Positions 44,286 through 54,081 are shown, counted from the first letter of the stretch. The stretch is DNA of 64,000 nucleotides from CBDCXE01 sp965223725 [NCBI: Nitrospinota bacterium] (GCA_965223725.1 CBDCXE010000006.1:62001-126000); one strand, 5' to 3'. The notes: generated by a model not told the origin, from the letters alone. Numbers and translations: made by a program.

Positions 44286-45050
44286 ATGTCTGCAACCACA
44301 ATATTCCGTGGAGCTATAATTGCCAGCTTCATCTTTACAATTGCTGGTGTAATAGCTACATTTAGTTTGGGCCATACGCTTCCCCAAATGCTACAAGACT
44401 ATAATGCAAAAGTTGAGCAAGAAATTTTGGCTGAGTTAGCAAGTACCAATGAAGAAGATCTATCGTCCGAAGAATCCTTTGAAAATGATTTATCAGAAGT
44501 TAATGTGCCGATGATACTATTTAAAGCCTTGGTAGCATTAATATTATCGATAATAGCTTTGCTGTCTCCCTTTATACTAATAACCTGTGCTCTTTGGTGT
44601 TTTACAAAATGGGAGCGTATTTCGTTTGTAATTATAAATGCTGTATCGTTTGGATTAATAATGTGGTTTAGCTTGTCTGACAACATTCCATCATTAATTC
44701 AAAGCTATTACGCAGCATTTGCAAATGATCCATCCGTGGAAATCAGCTCGCTCTCTGGAGCATTAATATTATCCTCGTTATCTATATATATTTATATTGG
44801 TCCGGTTGCTATTCTAACTATCGGCCAATGGCAATTCAAAAAATGGGCGCGAACAATCTACGTATTTTGCGCTGTAGCAACCTTGCCATTGTATTTTATC
44901 GGTGACGCCATAGTGATGAACTCTTGGGAAGCGACTTTTTTTGCCACAACCCTGCTAATGGAAGGCGCTATTATAGCTATGATGTATTCGGGCCAAATTG
45001 GTCAAAAGTTTGAATCAACGTTAAAAAAAGAAGGCCGTGTCATAGCCTAA
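44286..45050 (+). CDS. Multi-pass membrane protein of unknown function
   Basis: I do not recognise this 254-residue protein. It has about six hydrophobic segments, with an acidic Ser/Glu-rich loop near residues 45-65. The coding sequence is AT-rich compared with genes on either side, which may point to recent acquisition. It begins 3 bp after the Cdd1-like gene, so the two are probably cotranscribed. Confidence 0.6.
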   Translation: MSATTIFRGAIIASFIFTIAGVIATFSLGHTLPQMLQDYNAKVEQEILAELASTNEEDLSSEESFENDLSEVNVPMILFKALVALILSIIALLSPFILITCALWCFTKWERISFVIINAVSFGLIMWFSLSDNIPSLIQSYYAAFANDPSVEISSLSGALILSSLSIYIYIGPVAILTIGQWQFKKWARTIYVFCAVATLPLYFIGDAIVMNSWEATFFATTLLMEGAIIAMMYSGQIGQKFESTLKKEGRVIA

Positions 45051-45117
45051 CAATGGAACAAAACATTCAAAAATAAATACTTAACAGCTCCTCATTATAA
45101 CCCCACAACAGTAGTGT

Positions 45118-45145
45118 TTGACTACTAGTCGAAATTATGTATACT
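45118..45145 (+). promoter_or_regulatory. Strong sigma-70-type promoter for the carbamoyltransferase/FAS operon
   Basis: TTGACT (45118-45123) and TATACT (45140-45145) are separated by 16 bp, about 55-60 bp before the DUF5989 start. All following genes to 53991 run in the same direction with small gaps. Confidence 0.65.
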
Positions 45146-45205
45146 GCATTGTTGCGGAGCGGTTAAACTATATACCAAACGATAAAGGAATAATAAAAAG
45201 ATATC

Positions 45206-45364
45206 ATGGCAAATAGTTCTGTAATAGCAGAGTTCTGGGATTTTCTGAAAGTCAGGAAAAAGTTCTGGCTGGCGCCGATAGTTTTTATGTTGTTGGCGCT
45301 TGGCGCTCTTATTGTGTTCACGGAAGGTTCTGCACTGGCGCCCTTTATTTACGCCCTGTTTTAA
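45206..45364 (+). CDS. DUF5989/SxtK-like mini membrane protein
   Basis: The 52-residue protein has a soluble FWDFLKVRKKFWLAP segment, one membrane helix (VFMLLALGALIVF) and the conserved ending TEGSALAPFIYALF. It matches the DUF5989 pattern, small proteins found beside NodU/CmcH-type carbamoyltransferases, and resembles SxtK of saxitoxin clusters in size and context. It may help dock the carbamoyltransferase or SxtJ-like protein at the membrane. It is the first gene of the operon. Confidence 0.78.
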   Translation: MANSSVIAEFWDFLKVRKKFWLAPIVFMLLALGALIVFTEGSALAPFIYALF

Positions 45365-45397
45365 TCAATATAGATATACTATAGCAGGAGCGAAATA

Positions 45398-47218
45398 ATC
45401 TACATATTAGGAATCTCCGCGTTCTATCACGATTCTGCGGCCGCCTTGTTAAAAGATGGGCGGATTGTGGCCGCGGCCCAGGAAGAGCGGTTCACACGGA
45501 AAAAGCATGACCCGGAATATCCGGAGAACGCTGTTCGGTTCTGCCTGGATAAAGCCGGGATCACTACCAAGGACCTCGACTATGTCTCCTTTTACGACAA
45601 ACCGTGGATAAAGTTCGAGCGCATTCTGGAAACTTACGTCGCTTACGCTCCGCGCGGGCTCAGCTCCTTTTTCAAATCGATCCCTATGTGGCTGAAAGAA
45701 AAGCTGTGGATGCGGGACTTTCTGGCGGAAAAGCTGGAGTTTGAAGGGAAAATCCTATTCCCGGAGCATCATGAATCGCACGCAGCGTCCGCTTTCTATC
45801 CATCACCATTCGAATCTGCAGCTATTCTGGCCATCGATGGTGTGGGTGAATGGGCGACCACTTCGCTGGGTCATGGCAATGGCAACAAGATGGAGATCAT
45901 ATCCGAAATCAATTTCCCCCATTCCCTCGGCCTGCTCTACTCCGCGTTCACATACTATACCGGCTTCAAGGTCAACTCTGGTGAATACAAGGTTATGGGC
46001 CTGGCGCCATATGGCGAACCGAAATACGCCCAGCAGATTTTCGACAATTTAATCGACCTGAAGGAAGATGGCTCGTTCAAGCTCGACATGACTTATTTCA
46101 ACTATTGTGCCGGGCTGACCATGACCTCGGGGAAATTTCATAACCTTTTCGGCGGCCCACCCAGGCAACCAGAGACTGAAATCACACAAAAAGAGATGGA
46201 CCTGGCCAGATCCGTGCAAGTAGTGACAGAAGAAGCTTTGCTGCGAATGGGCAAACATGCACGCAAAGTGACCGGTGAAAACCGGCTGACCATGGCCGGC
46301 GGTGTGGCTCTGAACTGTGTGGCCAATGGCAAGCTGCTGAGCGAACGTGTGTTCGACGAGATATGGGTACAGCCGGCCGCAGGTGACGCTGGTGGCGCGC
46401 TGGGCGCGGCGCTGGTGGCGTGGCACAAGGTGGAAGACAAACCCAGAACGGCTGATGGAATACACGATTCCATGCTTGGCGCATATCTTGGGCCAAGCTA
46501 TAATGGAGACGCTGTAGGAAAATATCTGGATGGGATAAAGGCTCCATATACAAAATTCGATTCCACGGAACAGCTCACCCAGGCTGTCGCCAAACATCTG
46601 TCGGAAGAAAAAGTTATCGGCTGGATGTATGGATCGATGGAGTATGGGCCGAGGGCGTTGGGCGCCCGGTCTATTATAGGTGACGCGCGATCGCCCGACA
46701 TGCAGTCCAAGATGAATCTGAAAATAAAATTTCGAGAATCGTTCCGCCCGTTCGCCCCAACAGTATTAAAAGAAAAGGTTAACGAATATTTCGAGTTTGA
46801 CGCCGATTCGCCATACATGCTGATGGTGGCCCCGGTAAACGAAGATCGCAGAACACCGATGACGGAAGAACAGCAAAAACTGTTCGGGATAGAAAAGCTG
46901 AATGTGCCGCGCTCCGACATTCCTGCCATCACCCATGTCGATTATTCGGCGCGGATACAGACAGTGGATGAAGAGCGAAACTCTGTCTATTATCAACTGG
47001 TGAAAGAGTTCGAAAACATAACCGGCAGTCCTGTGATAATCAACACATCATTCAACGTCCGGGGCGAGCCGATCGTATGCCGTCCGGAAGAGGCGTACAC
47101 CTGTTTTATGCGCACCAATATGGACTACCTCGTCATCGGCAACTACCTGCTGGATAAAAATGGTCAGCCGGAGTTTGCAGAGAGCGGCGACTGGAGAGAG
47201 GAGTTCGAGCTCGACTGA
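45398..47218 (+). CDS. NodU/CmcH/SxtI-family O-carbamoyltransferase, probable AUC or AUA start
   Basis: The family transfers the carbamoyl group of carbamoyl phosphate, through carbamoyl-adenylate, to a hydroxyl. Visible are GISAFYHDSAA near the N-terminus, HHESHAASAFYPSPF near 125, AILAIDGVGEW, GGVALNCVANGKL, EYGPRALGARSI and the C-terminal SFNVRGEPIVC. The essential N-terminal His is in frame only if translation starts at ATC 45398 (606 residues) or ATA 45395; CAGGAG at 45385-45390 is well placed. The nearest ordinary start, TTG 45446, would remove that motif. The target hydroxyl is unknown; the FAS genes downstream suggest a lipid or polyketide-like acyl chain. Confidence 0.9.
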   Translation: MYILGISAFYHDSAAALLKDGRIVAAAQEERFTRKKHDPEYPENAVRFCLDKAGITTKDLDYVSFYDKPWIKFERILETYVAYAPRGLSSFFKSIPMWLKEKLWMRDFLAEKLEFEGKILFPEHHESHAASAFYPSPFESAAILAIDGVGEWATTSLGHGNGNKMEIISEINFPHSLGLLYSAFTYYTGFKVNSGEYKVMGLAPYGEPKYAQQIFDNLIDLKEDGSFKLDMTYFNYCAGLTMTSGKFHNLFGGPPRQPETEITQKEMDLARSVQVVTEEALLRMGKHARKVTGENRLTMAGGVALNCVANGKLLSERVFDEIWVQPAAGDAGGALGAALVAWHKVEDKPRTADGIHDSMLGAYLGPSYNGDAVGKYLDGIKAPYTKFDSTEQLTQAVAKHLSEEKVIGWMYGSMEYGPRALGARSIIGDARSPDMQSKMNLKIKFRESFRPFAPTVLKEKVNEYFEFDADSPYMLMVAPVNEDRRTPMTEEQQKLFGIEKLNVPRSDIPAITHVDYSARIQTVDEERNSVYYQLVKEFENITGSPVIINTSFNVRGEPIVCRPEEAYTCFMRTNMDYLVIGNYLLDKNGQPEFAESGDWREEFELD

Positions 47219-47613
47219 TGGCTATTGGCGAAAGCAAACGGGAAGTCAGGATCACCTGGATCGGCTTCACAGTTATATTCACTATCATCGGTTCCATCCT
47301 TTGGTACAGGGAGCGGGCCGCATATCCATATTTTCTTGGCGCAGCCGGGTTTTTTGGATTTTTCGCGGCGGTGGCGCCTATGGTCCTGTTCCCGCTATAC
47401 AAGGTATGGATAAAGTTCGCGGCGGCGCTGGGCCGGTTCAACACCAAGCTTCTGCTCGGTCTTGTTTTTTTTCTGATGTTCACGCCTATAGGGATTCTGT
47501 TCAGGATCATAGGCAAGGATCTATTGGATGAGAAGATTGACCGCAACGCAGAAACCTATTGGAAACCGAAAGAGCAGATCGACGATCTATCACGATATGA
47601 AAAGCAATATTAA
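47218..47613 (+). CDS. SxtJ-family membrane protein
   Basis: This 131-residue protein has about three to four hydrophobic segments (TVIFTIIGSILWY, GAAGFFGFFAAVAPMVLF, LLLGLVFFLMFTPIGILF) and the family's C-terminal LLDEKIDRNAETYWKPKE. SxtJ-like proteins recur beside carbamoyltransferases, with unknown function. Its ATG overlaps the carbamoyltransferase stop by 1 bp (TGATG). Confidence 0.82.
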   Translation: MAIGESKREVRITWIGFTVIFTIIGSILWYRERAAYPYFLGAAGFFGFFAAVAPMVLFPLYKVWIKFAAALGRFNTKLLLGLVFFLMFTPIGILFRIIGKDLLDEKIDRNAETYWKPKEQIDDLSRYEKQY

Positions 47614-47616
47614 TAA

Positions 47617-48855
47617 ATGGCGCCGCAGAGCCGGATTGTAATTACAGGGGTGGGATTGGCCGCTCCGAATGGAAATGATCTGTCTGAGTTCCGCGCTTCA
47701 TTGCTTAATGGTGAATCGGGCGTAGAGACATTCGAAACCCGTTATATGCCACCGGTTCCAGCTGGCGTGTGCAAATTCGACCAATACAAGCATCAGGCCA
47801 AAAAGCAGTCCCGCCGCGGCACCCGGGCAGGCGCGCTGTCTATATATTGCGCCAACGAAGCGGTGAACAACGCTGGTTGCGACCTGGATAACATCGGTCG
47901 CAAAAATACCGGTGTCTTTGTTGGTATAACAGAGCATGGCAACGTAGAAACCGAACAAGAGATCTATAACCTGGGCCAGTACGATAACGATGTGAAGTTT
48001 TGGACCCATCATCACAACCCGCGCACCGTGGCCAACAATCCAGCGGGTGAAGTCACACTCAACATGAAGATTACCGGCCCGCATGTATGTTTGGGCGCCG
48101 CCTGCGCCGCCGGCAACATCGGCATAATTTATGGCGCGCAGATGCTCCGGTTGGGCGAGGTCGATCTGGCCATCGCCGGTGGTGTGTCTGAATCTATCCA
48201 TACATTTGGTATATTCGCCAGCTTCCAGAGCCAAAACGCCTTAGCGAGCCATGAAGACCCAACCAAGGCCAGCCGACCGTTCGACAAAGACCGTAACGGC
48301 ATAGTGGTGGCCGAGGGTGGCTGCCTTTATACGCTGGAGCGGCTTGATGACGCCATGGCCCGGGGGGCGAAGATATATGGTGAAATAGCAGGCTATGCAT
48401 ATAATTCCGACGCTTCTGATTTTGTTTTACCAAACCCTATCAGGCAGGCGGAATGTATGCGGATTGCGTTGGAGCGCGCTGGCATGGCGCCAGAGGAGAT
48501 TGATATTGTGAACACTCATGGAACTGGCACCAACCAGGGTGATGAACATGAGTGCAAGGCGATACAGGATGTTTTCGGCCAGAGCGACAGCACATACATC
48601 AACAATACAAAAAGTTTCATCGGCCACAGCATGGGCGCAGCAGGCGCGCTGGAGCTGGCGGGCAACCTGCCTGCCTTTGATGATGGTCTTGTCCACCCGA
48701 CGATCAACCTTGAAAATGTCGACCCGGAATGTGAACTGAAAAATATGGTGATCAACAAACCTGTACCAGTTGATAATATAGACAGTATAATAAACAATTC
48801 GTTTGGAATGCTTGGTATCAACTCGGTTGTGGTTGTAAAGCGATTTGAATCATAA
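47617..48855 (+). CDS. Beta-ketoacyl-ACP synthase (FabF/KAS II type)
   Basis: A 412-residue ketosynthase that condenses acyl chains with malonyl-ACP. The catalytic triad is complete: Cys in AACAAGN near residue 165, His in NTHGTGTNQGD near 302 and His in KSFIGHSMGAAGALE near 335. It begins 3 bp after the SxtJ gene. As housekeeping FAS is normally encoded elsewhere with fabD/fabH, this one probably belongs to a dedicated pathway. Confidence 0.9.
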   Translation: MAPQSRIVITGVGLAAPNGNDLSEFRASLLNGESGVETFETRYMPPVPAGVCKFDQYKHQAKKQSRRGTRAGALSIYCANEAVNNAGCDLDNIGRKNTGVFVGITEHGNVETEQEIYNLGQYDNDVKFWTHHHNPRTVANNPAGEVTLNMKITGPHVCLGAACAAGNIGIIYGAQMLRLGEVDLAIAGGVSESIHTFGIFASFQSQNALASHEDPTKASRPFDKDRNGIVVAEGGCLYTLERLDDAMARGAKIYGEIAGYAYNSDASDFVLPNPIRQAECMRIALERAGMAPEEIDIVNTHGTGTNQGDEHECKAIQDVFGQSDSTYINNTKSFIGHSMGAAGALELAGNLPAFDDGLVHPTINLENVDPECELKNMVINKPVPVDNIDSIINNSFGMLGINSVVVVKRFES

Positions 48856-48920
48856 TATGATTTCAATGATAATATATGACAAAAACAGGCAAGCTTTGGT
48901 GTAAATGGGATAGTTTATAA

Positions 48921-49172
48921 ATGACAAGTGAAAGAATTCGTCAAGCGATAATCGCAATAATTAGGGAAATTGTGCCGGATGAAAACCTTGATGGCGTTGA
49001 TCCGGACAAGCCACTGCGCGACCAGATCGACCTCGACTCAATGGATTTTCTCGATATCGTTATGGAGCTTCGCAAACGTTACAGTGTCGAAGTGCCAGAA
49101 CAGGATTATGAAGAGCTATTGACAATGAACAGCACAATAAACTACCTCCTCCCCAAAATGGAAAGCTTGTAA
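48921..49172 (+). CDS. Acyl carrier protein
   Basis: This 83-residue acidic helical protein has the phosphopantetheine serine in DLDSMDFLD near residue 40. It presumably carries the growing chain for the ketosynthase upstream and the reductases downstream. It is longer at both ends than a typical AcpP, as in specialised ACPs. Confidence 0.93.
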   Translation: MTSERIRQAIIAIIREIVPDENLDGVDPDKPLRDQIDLDSMDFLDIVMELRKRYSVEVPEQDYEELLTMNSTINYLLPKMESL

Positions 49173-49202
49173 TCCAGGCTCCTGAAATCTATAGAAAATG
49201 CC

Positions 49203-50582
49203 TTGCGATACGATACGATCATCATCGGCGCAGGGCTGTCTGGACTGGCCGCTGGCATCCGCCTGGCCCATTATAATAAAAAGACACTGATCCTGGAGCG
49301 CCACTATCGTATTGGCGGGCTGAATTCTTATTACAAAGCGGGTGGTTATGATCTGGATGTTGGTCTGCACGCGATCACCAACTATGCGCCAGCCGGGCCT
49401 AAATCTGGCCCGTTAAAACGTCTGCTTCGACGGCTGAGGCTAACCTACGATGACCTGGGGTTGTCGCCGCAAAAATCGAGCCGCATTGTTTTTCCTGATG
49501 CTGCATTGCAGTTCTCAAACGATATCGAGTTCATAGAGAGTCAGATTCGAGATCAATTCCCGGATCAGATAGACAATTTCCGTGCCCTTGCCAATAAAGT
49601 AACAAATCTATACGAGAAAGGTTTCGTCACAGAAAAAGCAAGCGCCAGGGAAGTTTTAGCATCCATAATAACCAAGCCTTACCTGGTGGAGATTTTGCTC
49701 TGCCCGATGATGTATTACGGATCACCCAGCGAACATGATATGGAGTTTCGGCTGTTCGCTATATTGTTCTATTCAATTTTTATCGAAGGACTGGCCCGGC
49801 CCAGAGATGGCATCACGCATATATTAAATTTGCTAATATCTCGATATGAAGAATCGGGTGGCGAGTTAAGAACACGCGCCGGAGTTAGCAGGATCAACAC
49901 CAGTAACGGCAAAGTAACCGGAGCCATTCTAGACAGTGGTGAAGTGATCGAGTGTGACAATATCCTTTCATCAGCCGGGCATGCTGAAACCGCGCAAATG
50001 TGCCCTTCTGTCAATCTGAATGGAGTGGCCCCTGAAGCTGGCGGAATGTCGTTTGTGGAATCGATAAATATATTGGACAGACCAGCAGTCGAGCTTGGGT
50101 TGGATGACTCAATCATTTTTTACAATAATTCAGAAAGATTTGATTACAGAACACCGGGTGAGCCGGTTGATTTGAGTAGCGGTGTAATCTGCGTACCGGG
50201 AAATTTCTCATACAACACACCGTTGGAAAACGATATGATTCGTGTTACACATATGGCCAATCCAGCATATTGGGAAAACGCTGATGACGACGAGTATTAT
50301 GATAGCAAGGCAACCTGGCACAAACGGTCTGTGGACGTAGCGGAGAAGGTATGCACAGAGTTTCAAAATAATATAAAATTCTACGATATGTTTACGCCAC
50401 GAACTATAAAGCGATTCACTGGGCATCTGAACGGAGCAGTGTACGGCGCGCCTGATAAAGTGTGGGACGGGCTTACACCTGTGGAGAATTTATATATCTG
50501 CGGAACCGACCAGGGGTTTTCCGGGGTGACCGGCGCGATGATAGGTGGCGTGGAGCTGGTCAACCGAAGGTTATTGAGCTGA
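49203..50582 (+). CDS. CrtI-like FAD-dependent desaturase/isomerase 1
   Basis: This 459-residue flavoprotein has the N-terminal dinucleotide fold (TIIIGAGLSGLAAGIRLA, ERHYRIGGLNSYY) and the C-terminal CrtI-type signature (ICGTDQGFSGVTGAMIGG). The family desaturates, isomerises or saturates polyprenoid and acyl chains. The start is a TTG; the nearby ATG at 49198 is out of frame. With no carotenoid gene in sight, an ACP-bound acyl chain is the more likely substrate. Confidence 0.86.
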   Translation: MRYDTIIIGAGLSGLAAGIRLAHYNKKTLILERHYRIGGLNSYYKAGGYDLDVGLHAITNYAPAGPKSGPLKRLLRRLRLTYDDLGLSPQKSSRIVFPDAALQFSNDIEFIESQIRDQFPDQIDNFRALANKVTNLYEKGFVTEKASAREVLASIITKPYLVEILLCPMMYYGSPSEHDMEFRLFAILFYSIFIEGLARPRDGITHILNLLISRYEESGGELRTRAGVSRINTSNGKVTGAILDSGEVIECDNILSSAGHAETAQMCPSVNLNGVAPEAGGMSFVESINILDRPAVELGLDDSIIFYNNSERFDYRTPGEPVDLSSGVICVPGNFSYNTPLENDMIRVTHMANPAYWENADDDEYYDSKATWHKRSVDVAEKVCTEFQNNIKFYDMFTPRTIKRFTGHLNGAVYGAPDKVWDGLTPVENLYICGTDQGFSGVTGAMIGGVELVNRRLLS

Positions 50583-50605
50583 TAAATTTTTTACGATATT
50601 GATTG

Positions 50606-52039
50606 ATGGCGCAAAGAGGCATTAAAGGTTTAAAAAATGAATATGACTGTATAGTCATCGGCGCCGGGCTGGGTGGACTGACCTGCGCCAACCGGTTAGC
50701 GCGGGCCGGCCATTCTGTTTTGCTTCTGGAGCAGCATGTACAGCTGGGTGGGCTGGCGGCATGGTTCCGGCGGAAAAACCATCTGTTCGACGTGGCGCTC
50801 CACGGGTTTCCGGCGGGGATGATCAAAACTTGCAGAAAATACTGGAGCAAAGAGATCGCCGATCATATTGCCCAGCTAAAGGGCATCCGGTTCGATAATC
50901 CACAATTTTCATTGACCACTACTTACGATCGGGAAGACTTCACACGGCTATTGACGGAAAGGTTTGGTGTCGAGCCGGGCGTGGTCGAAAAATTTTTCGA
51001 AACCACGAGGGAGATGACTTTTATCGATGATACATCGATGACCACCCGGGAGCTGTTCGATCAGTTTTTCCCCGGCCGGGACGATGTCGCAAGGCTATTG
51101 ATGGAGCCGATCACTTACGCCAACGGCTCCACGCTGGACGACCCGGCGGTCAGCTACAGCATTGTGTTCTCCAACTTCATGAACAAAGGTGTGTACACTT
51201 TTAAAGGAGGCACTGACTTGATCATCAATATGATGGAAAAGGAGCTGGAGCGTAGTGGTGTGGACGTGCGGACGCGTGTACTGGTCGATAAGATTGTGAT
51301 GGAAAACGGGCAGGTGGCCGGAGTCATTGCCAACGGCGAGACCATCAGGGCAAGCGCGGTGGTCTCCAACGCCAACCTGAAGACCACGGTTCTGGATATG
51401 CTTGACGATGGTACGACAACGGACGAGTTTCGTAAGAGCGCCAGCGCTGTGCGGGTAAACAACAGCTCATGTCAGGTTTACATCGGCATCAAAGCAGGGG
51501 AAAGCATCGACAACATAGGTGATCTGATCTTCACATCGACCGCCGACAAATTTGATTCAGAGAAGATGTTGAGCAAGGATATTACCAGCAGAACATTTTC
51601 CATTTATTACCCGGAATCGCGGCCGGGGCATGGGTTGACGACCATCGTCTCATCCACCAACGCGCGGTTTGAAGACTGGGACGGCCTGACAGATGAACAG
51701 TATAAAACTGACAAAGAGATGTTGGCCCAGGATACGCTCGACTGTCTGGAGCGATATGTACCGAACATACGAAGCATAATGGACCATCTGGAGGTCTCTA
51801 CACCACGCACGTTCAAACGATTCACGCTGCATGTGGACGGCTCCTCCTTCGGGACCAAGTTCGAAGGGTTGAAAATCAGCCGTGGGTTGAATGATATGGC
51901 GCCCGGCCTGTTCCACACAGGCTCTGTGGCGATCATCATGTCTGGCTGGTTAGGAGCCGCCAATTATGGTGTGATCGTGGCCAACGACGCCGACAGATAT
52001 CTGCGCGAGGCGCGCAAACCGGTCTGTGACAATGAATGA
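50606..52039 (+). CDS. CrtI-like FAD-dependent desaturase/isomerase 2
   Basis: A 477-residue paralogue of the preceding enzyme with [33 protein letters not shown] and C-terminal [17 protein letters not shown]. The substrate-binding middle differs clearly from paralogue 1, so the two probably catalyse different steps. Its stop lies 7 bp inside the following ketoreductase gene. Confidence 0.86.
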   Translation: MAQRGIKGLKNEYDCIVIGAGLGGLTCANRLARAGHSVLLLEQHVQLGGLAAWFRRKNHLFDVALHGFPAGMIKTCRKYWSKEIADHIAQLKGIRFDNPQFSLTTTYDREDFTRLLTERFGVEPGVVEKFFETTREMTFIDDTSMTTRELFDQFFPGRDDVARLLMEPITYANGSTLDDPAVSYSIVFSNFMNKGVYTFKGGTDLIINMMEKELERSGVDVRTRVLVDKIVMENGQVAGVIANGETIRASAVVSNANLKTTVLDMLDDGTTTDEFRKSASAVRVNNSSCQVYIGIKAGESIDNIGDLIFTSTADKFDSEKMLSKDITSRTFSIYYPESRPGHGLTTIVSSTNARFEDWDGLTDEQYKTDKEMLAQDTLDCLERYVPNIRSIMDHLEVSTPRTFKRFTLHVDGSSFGTKFEGLKISRGLNDMAPGLFHTGSVAIIMSGWLGAANYGVIVANDADRYLREARKPVCDNE

Positions 52040-52766
52040 CCATACTGGCCAAACGGCCATAGTAACCGGCGGCACCAAAGGGATCGGCAGGGCCGTTTGC
52101 GAGGCGCTTTTAAAAGCAGGCGCAAAAGTTACCGCCATCTATTCCGGCGATGACAGCGCCGCTGAAGATTTTTTTAACAACGCTGATAATAAGGCTCTCC
52201 AGGTCGTGAAGCTAGATGTGGCCGACTATGACGCCTGCGACCGGTTCTATCGCGATTTCGAAGAGAAGAATGACCGGCTAGATATCCTTGTAAACAGCGC
52301 AGGTATCCGGCGCGATTCCATTGTCGGCATGATGAAGGAGGAAGATTGGCGGCGCGTGATGGATGTGAACCTGGGCGGCACATTCAACATGTCGAAGCTT
52401 GCAGTGAAGGCGATGATAAAAAACAAGTATGGAAGAATTATCAGCATTACCAGCCCTATAGGGCGGATAGGGTTCCCAGGACAGGCGAACTATGCCGCCG
52501 GAAAAGCGGGGCAGGTGGCGTTCACCCAATCGCTCTCCAAGGAGGTGGCAAAACGTAACATCACCGTGAATTGTGTCTCACCCGGATTTATCGACACAGC
52601 CTTCATCGGCGATCTGCCGGATAAGCAACGGGAGGAGTACCTGAAGATGGTGCCGATGAACCGGTTTGGGAAGCCGGAGGATGTGGCGGAATGTGTGATG
52701 TTCCTGGCTGGGCCGGGCGCTTCTTATATCACTGGCGCCACCATCGAAGTGACCGGGGGGATATAG
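52032..52766 (+). CDS. 3-oxoacyl-ACP reductase (FabG-type SDR)
   Basis: This 244-residue short-chain dehydrogenase has the cofactor loop [11 protein letters not shown] near residue 15, NSAGI near 88, MDVNLGGT near 112, Ser in ISITSPIGR and the YAAGK catalytic pair near 153. It should reduce beta-ketoacyl-ACP using NADPH. Its start overlaps the previous gene by 8 bp and its TAG overlaps the GTG of the dehydratase. Confidence 0.92.
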   Translation: MNDHTGQTAIVTGGTKGIGRAVCEALLKAGAKVTAIYSGDDSAAEDFFNNADNKALQVVKLDVADYDACDRFYRDFEEKNDRLDILVNSAGIRRDSIVGMMKEEDWRRVMDVNLGGTFNMSKLAVKAMIKNKYGRIISITSPIGRIGFPGQANYAAGKAGQVAFTQSLSKEVAKRNITVNCVSPGFIDTAFIGDLPDKQREEYLKMVPMNRFGKPEDVAECVMFLAGPGASYITGATIEVTGGI

Positions 52767-53200
52767 TGGACGATATCTATCGCGCCATACCCCATCGCCC
52801 GCCATTTTTATTTATAGACAGGATAATAGAACTGAACGAAAAGCAGATAGTAGCGGAGAAAAAGCTTCCCGCTGATCTGGATTTTTTCAAGGGTCACTAC
52901 CCAGATTTCCCGGTTATGCCGGGGGTGCTGACTTGTGAGAGCATTTTTCAAGCGGGGGCAATTCTGTTGTCTGGCAAAATGGGGGATGATCGATCTGGCG
53001 TGCCGGTGATATCCAGAATCAAGGACGCGCGGTTTAAAAAAATGGTGCGCCCGGATGACACTCTGACGTTGACAGCGCAAATCGAGGACATTGTCGGCAA
53101 TGCATACTATATGAAAGGAAACGCTACTGTGAACGACTCCCTTGCTGTCAGCGTTTCGTTCACATGTCTGCTGGCGCCGCTGGAGGATGGAACCAAATGA
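52766..53200 (+). CDS. 3-hydroxyacyl-ACP dehydratase (FabZ-type)
   Basis: The GTG at 52766 overlaps the preceding stop by 1 bp, giving 144 residues. Hot-dog fold motifs are present: AIPHRPPFLFIDR (catalytic His) near residue 8 and GHYPDFPVMPGVLTCE with the catalytic Glu near 50. It dehydrates 3-hydroxyacyl-ACP to enoyl-ACP, setting up the enoyl reductase and desaturases. Confidence 0.92.
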   Translation: MDDIYRAIPHRPPFLFIDRIIELNEKQIVAEKKLPADLDFFKGHYPDFPVMPGVLTCESIFQAGAILLSGKMGDDRSGVPVISRIKDARFKKMVRPDDTLTLTAQIEDIVGNAYYMKGNATVNDSLAVSVSFTCLLAPLEDGTK

Positions 53201-53991
53201 GCTTTCTCGGTTTCGAAGATAAAACATACATTGTGTTTGGCGCGGCCAACCGAAAATCTCTGGCGTATCATATCGCCGATATTGTGCGTAAAGAAGGCGG
53301 CAATGTCGTTTTCTCAGTGCTGGACGAAACAAAGTGGGCGGAAATCGCAAAACTGTTTCCGGATGCTGAAATTCATGTGTGCGATGTCTCGAGGGATGAT
53401 GACATTTCAAAGCTGGCGGAGCAGGTGGGCAAAAGTCATCCGGTGATCCATGGCATAGTCCATTCCATCGCCTACGCCAACTATTCCGACGGTATAAAAC
53501 CGTTTCATGAAACCGGTAAGGATGATTTCATGGAAGCGATGAATATATCATGCTTCTCTCTGGTCGCTATCTCTAATGCATTCAAAAGCTATATGAGCAA
53601 AAATGCGTCTGTAGTGACCATCTCGATATCGACCACATCAATGGCCGCGCAAAACTATGGCTATATGGCGCCCATCAAGGCGGCGCTCGATTCGACGCTC
53701 AGCTTTTTGTCAAAAAGTTTTAGCGAGTTTAGCGAAGTCCGCTTCAACGCCGTGGCGCCAGGGCTATTGAAAACTTCTGCGTCGGCGGGGATCCCTGGTT
53801 ATGTCGACTCTTACCTTTACGCGGAAAACTTTACACTGCGCAAACGGGCTGTGGAGACGAAAGAGGCGGCCCGGGTAGCCGCATTTTTGCTCAGCGAAGC
53901 GTCAAGCGGGGTGACTGCGCAAAAAATAGTGGTGGATGCGGGGATGGGTATAAACTATTTCGACAACGACGCCATCACCCGATCAAAATAG
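53197..53991 (+). CDS. Enoyl-ACP reductase-like SDR (FabI-type)
   Basis: From ATG 53197, overlapping the dehydratase by 4 bp, the protein has 264 residues. It shows the split FabI cofactor motif GAANRKSLAYHIA near residue 14, SIAYAN near 90 and the wide-spaced Tyr/Lys pair in NYGYMAPIKAAL near 160. It likely saturates the enoyl intermediate. It is the last gene of the operon. Confidence 0.88.
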   Translation: MSFLGFEDKTYIVFGAANRKSLAYHIADIVRKEGGNVVFSVLDETKWAEIAKLFPDAEIHVCDVSRDDDISKLAEQVGKSHPVIHGIVHSIAYANYSDGIKPFHETGKDDFMEAMNISCFSLVAISNAFKSYMSKNASVVTISISTTSMAAQNYGYMAPIKAALDSTLSFLSKSFSEFSEVRFNAVAPGLLKTSASAGIPGYVDSYLYAENFTLRKRAVETKEAARVAAFLLSEASSGVTAQKIVVDAGMGINYFDNDAITRSK

Positions 53992-54081
53992 TTTTCTGTA
54001 TGCTCCGCTTGGGATGGCTCAACTACTGGCGCCAGTCTGACCCTGGTTAAATAAATTATGCTGGACCTTTGGTATGGTCAG

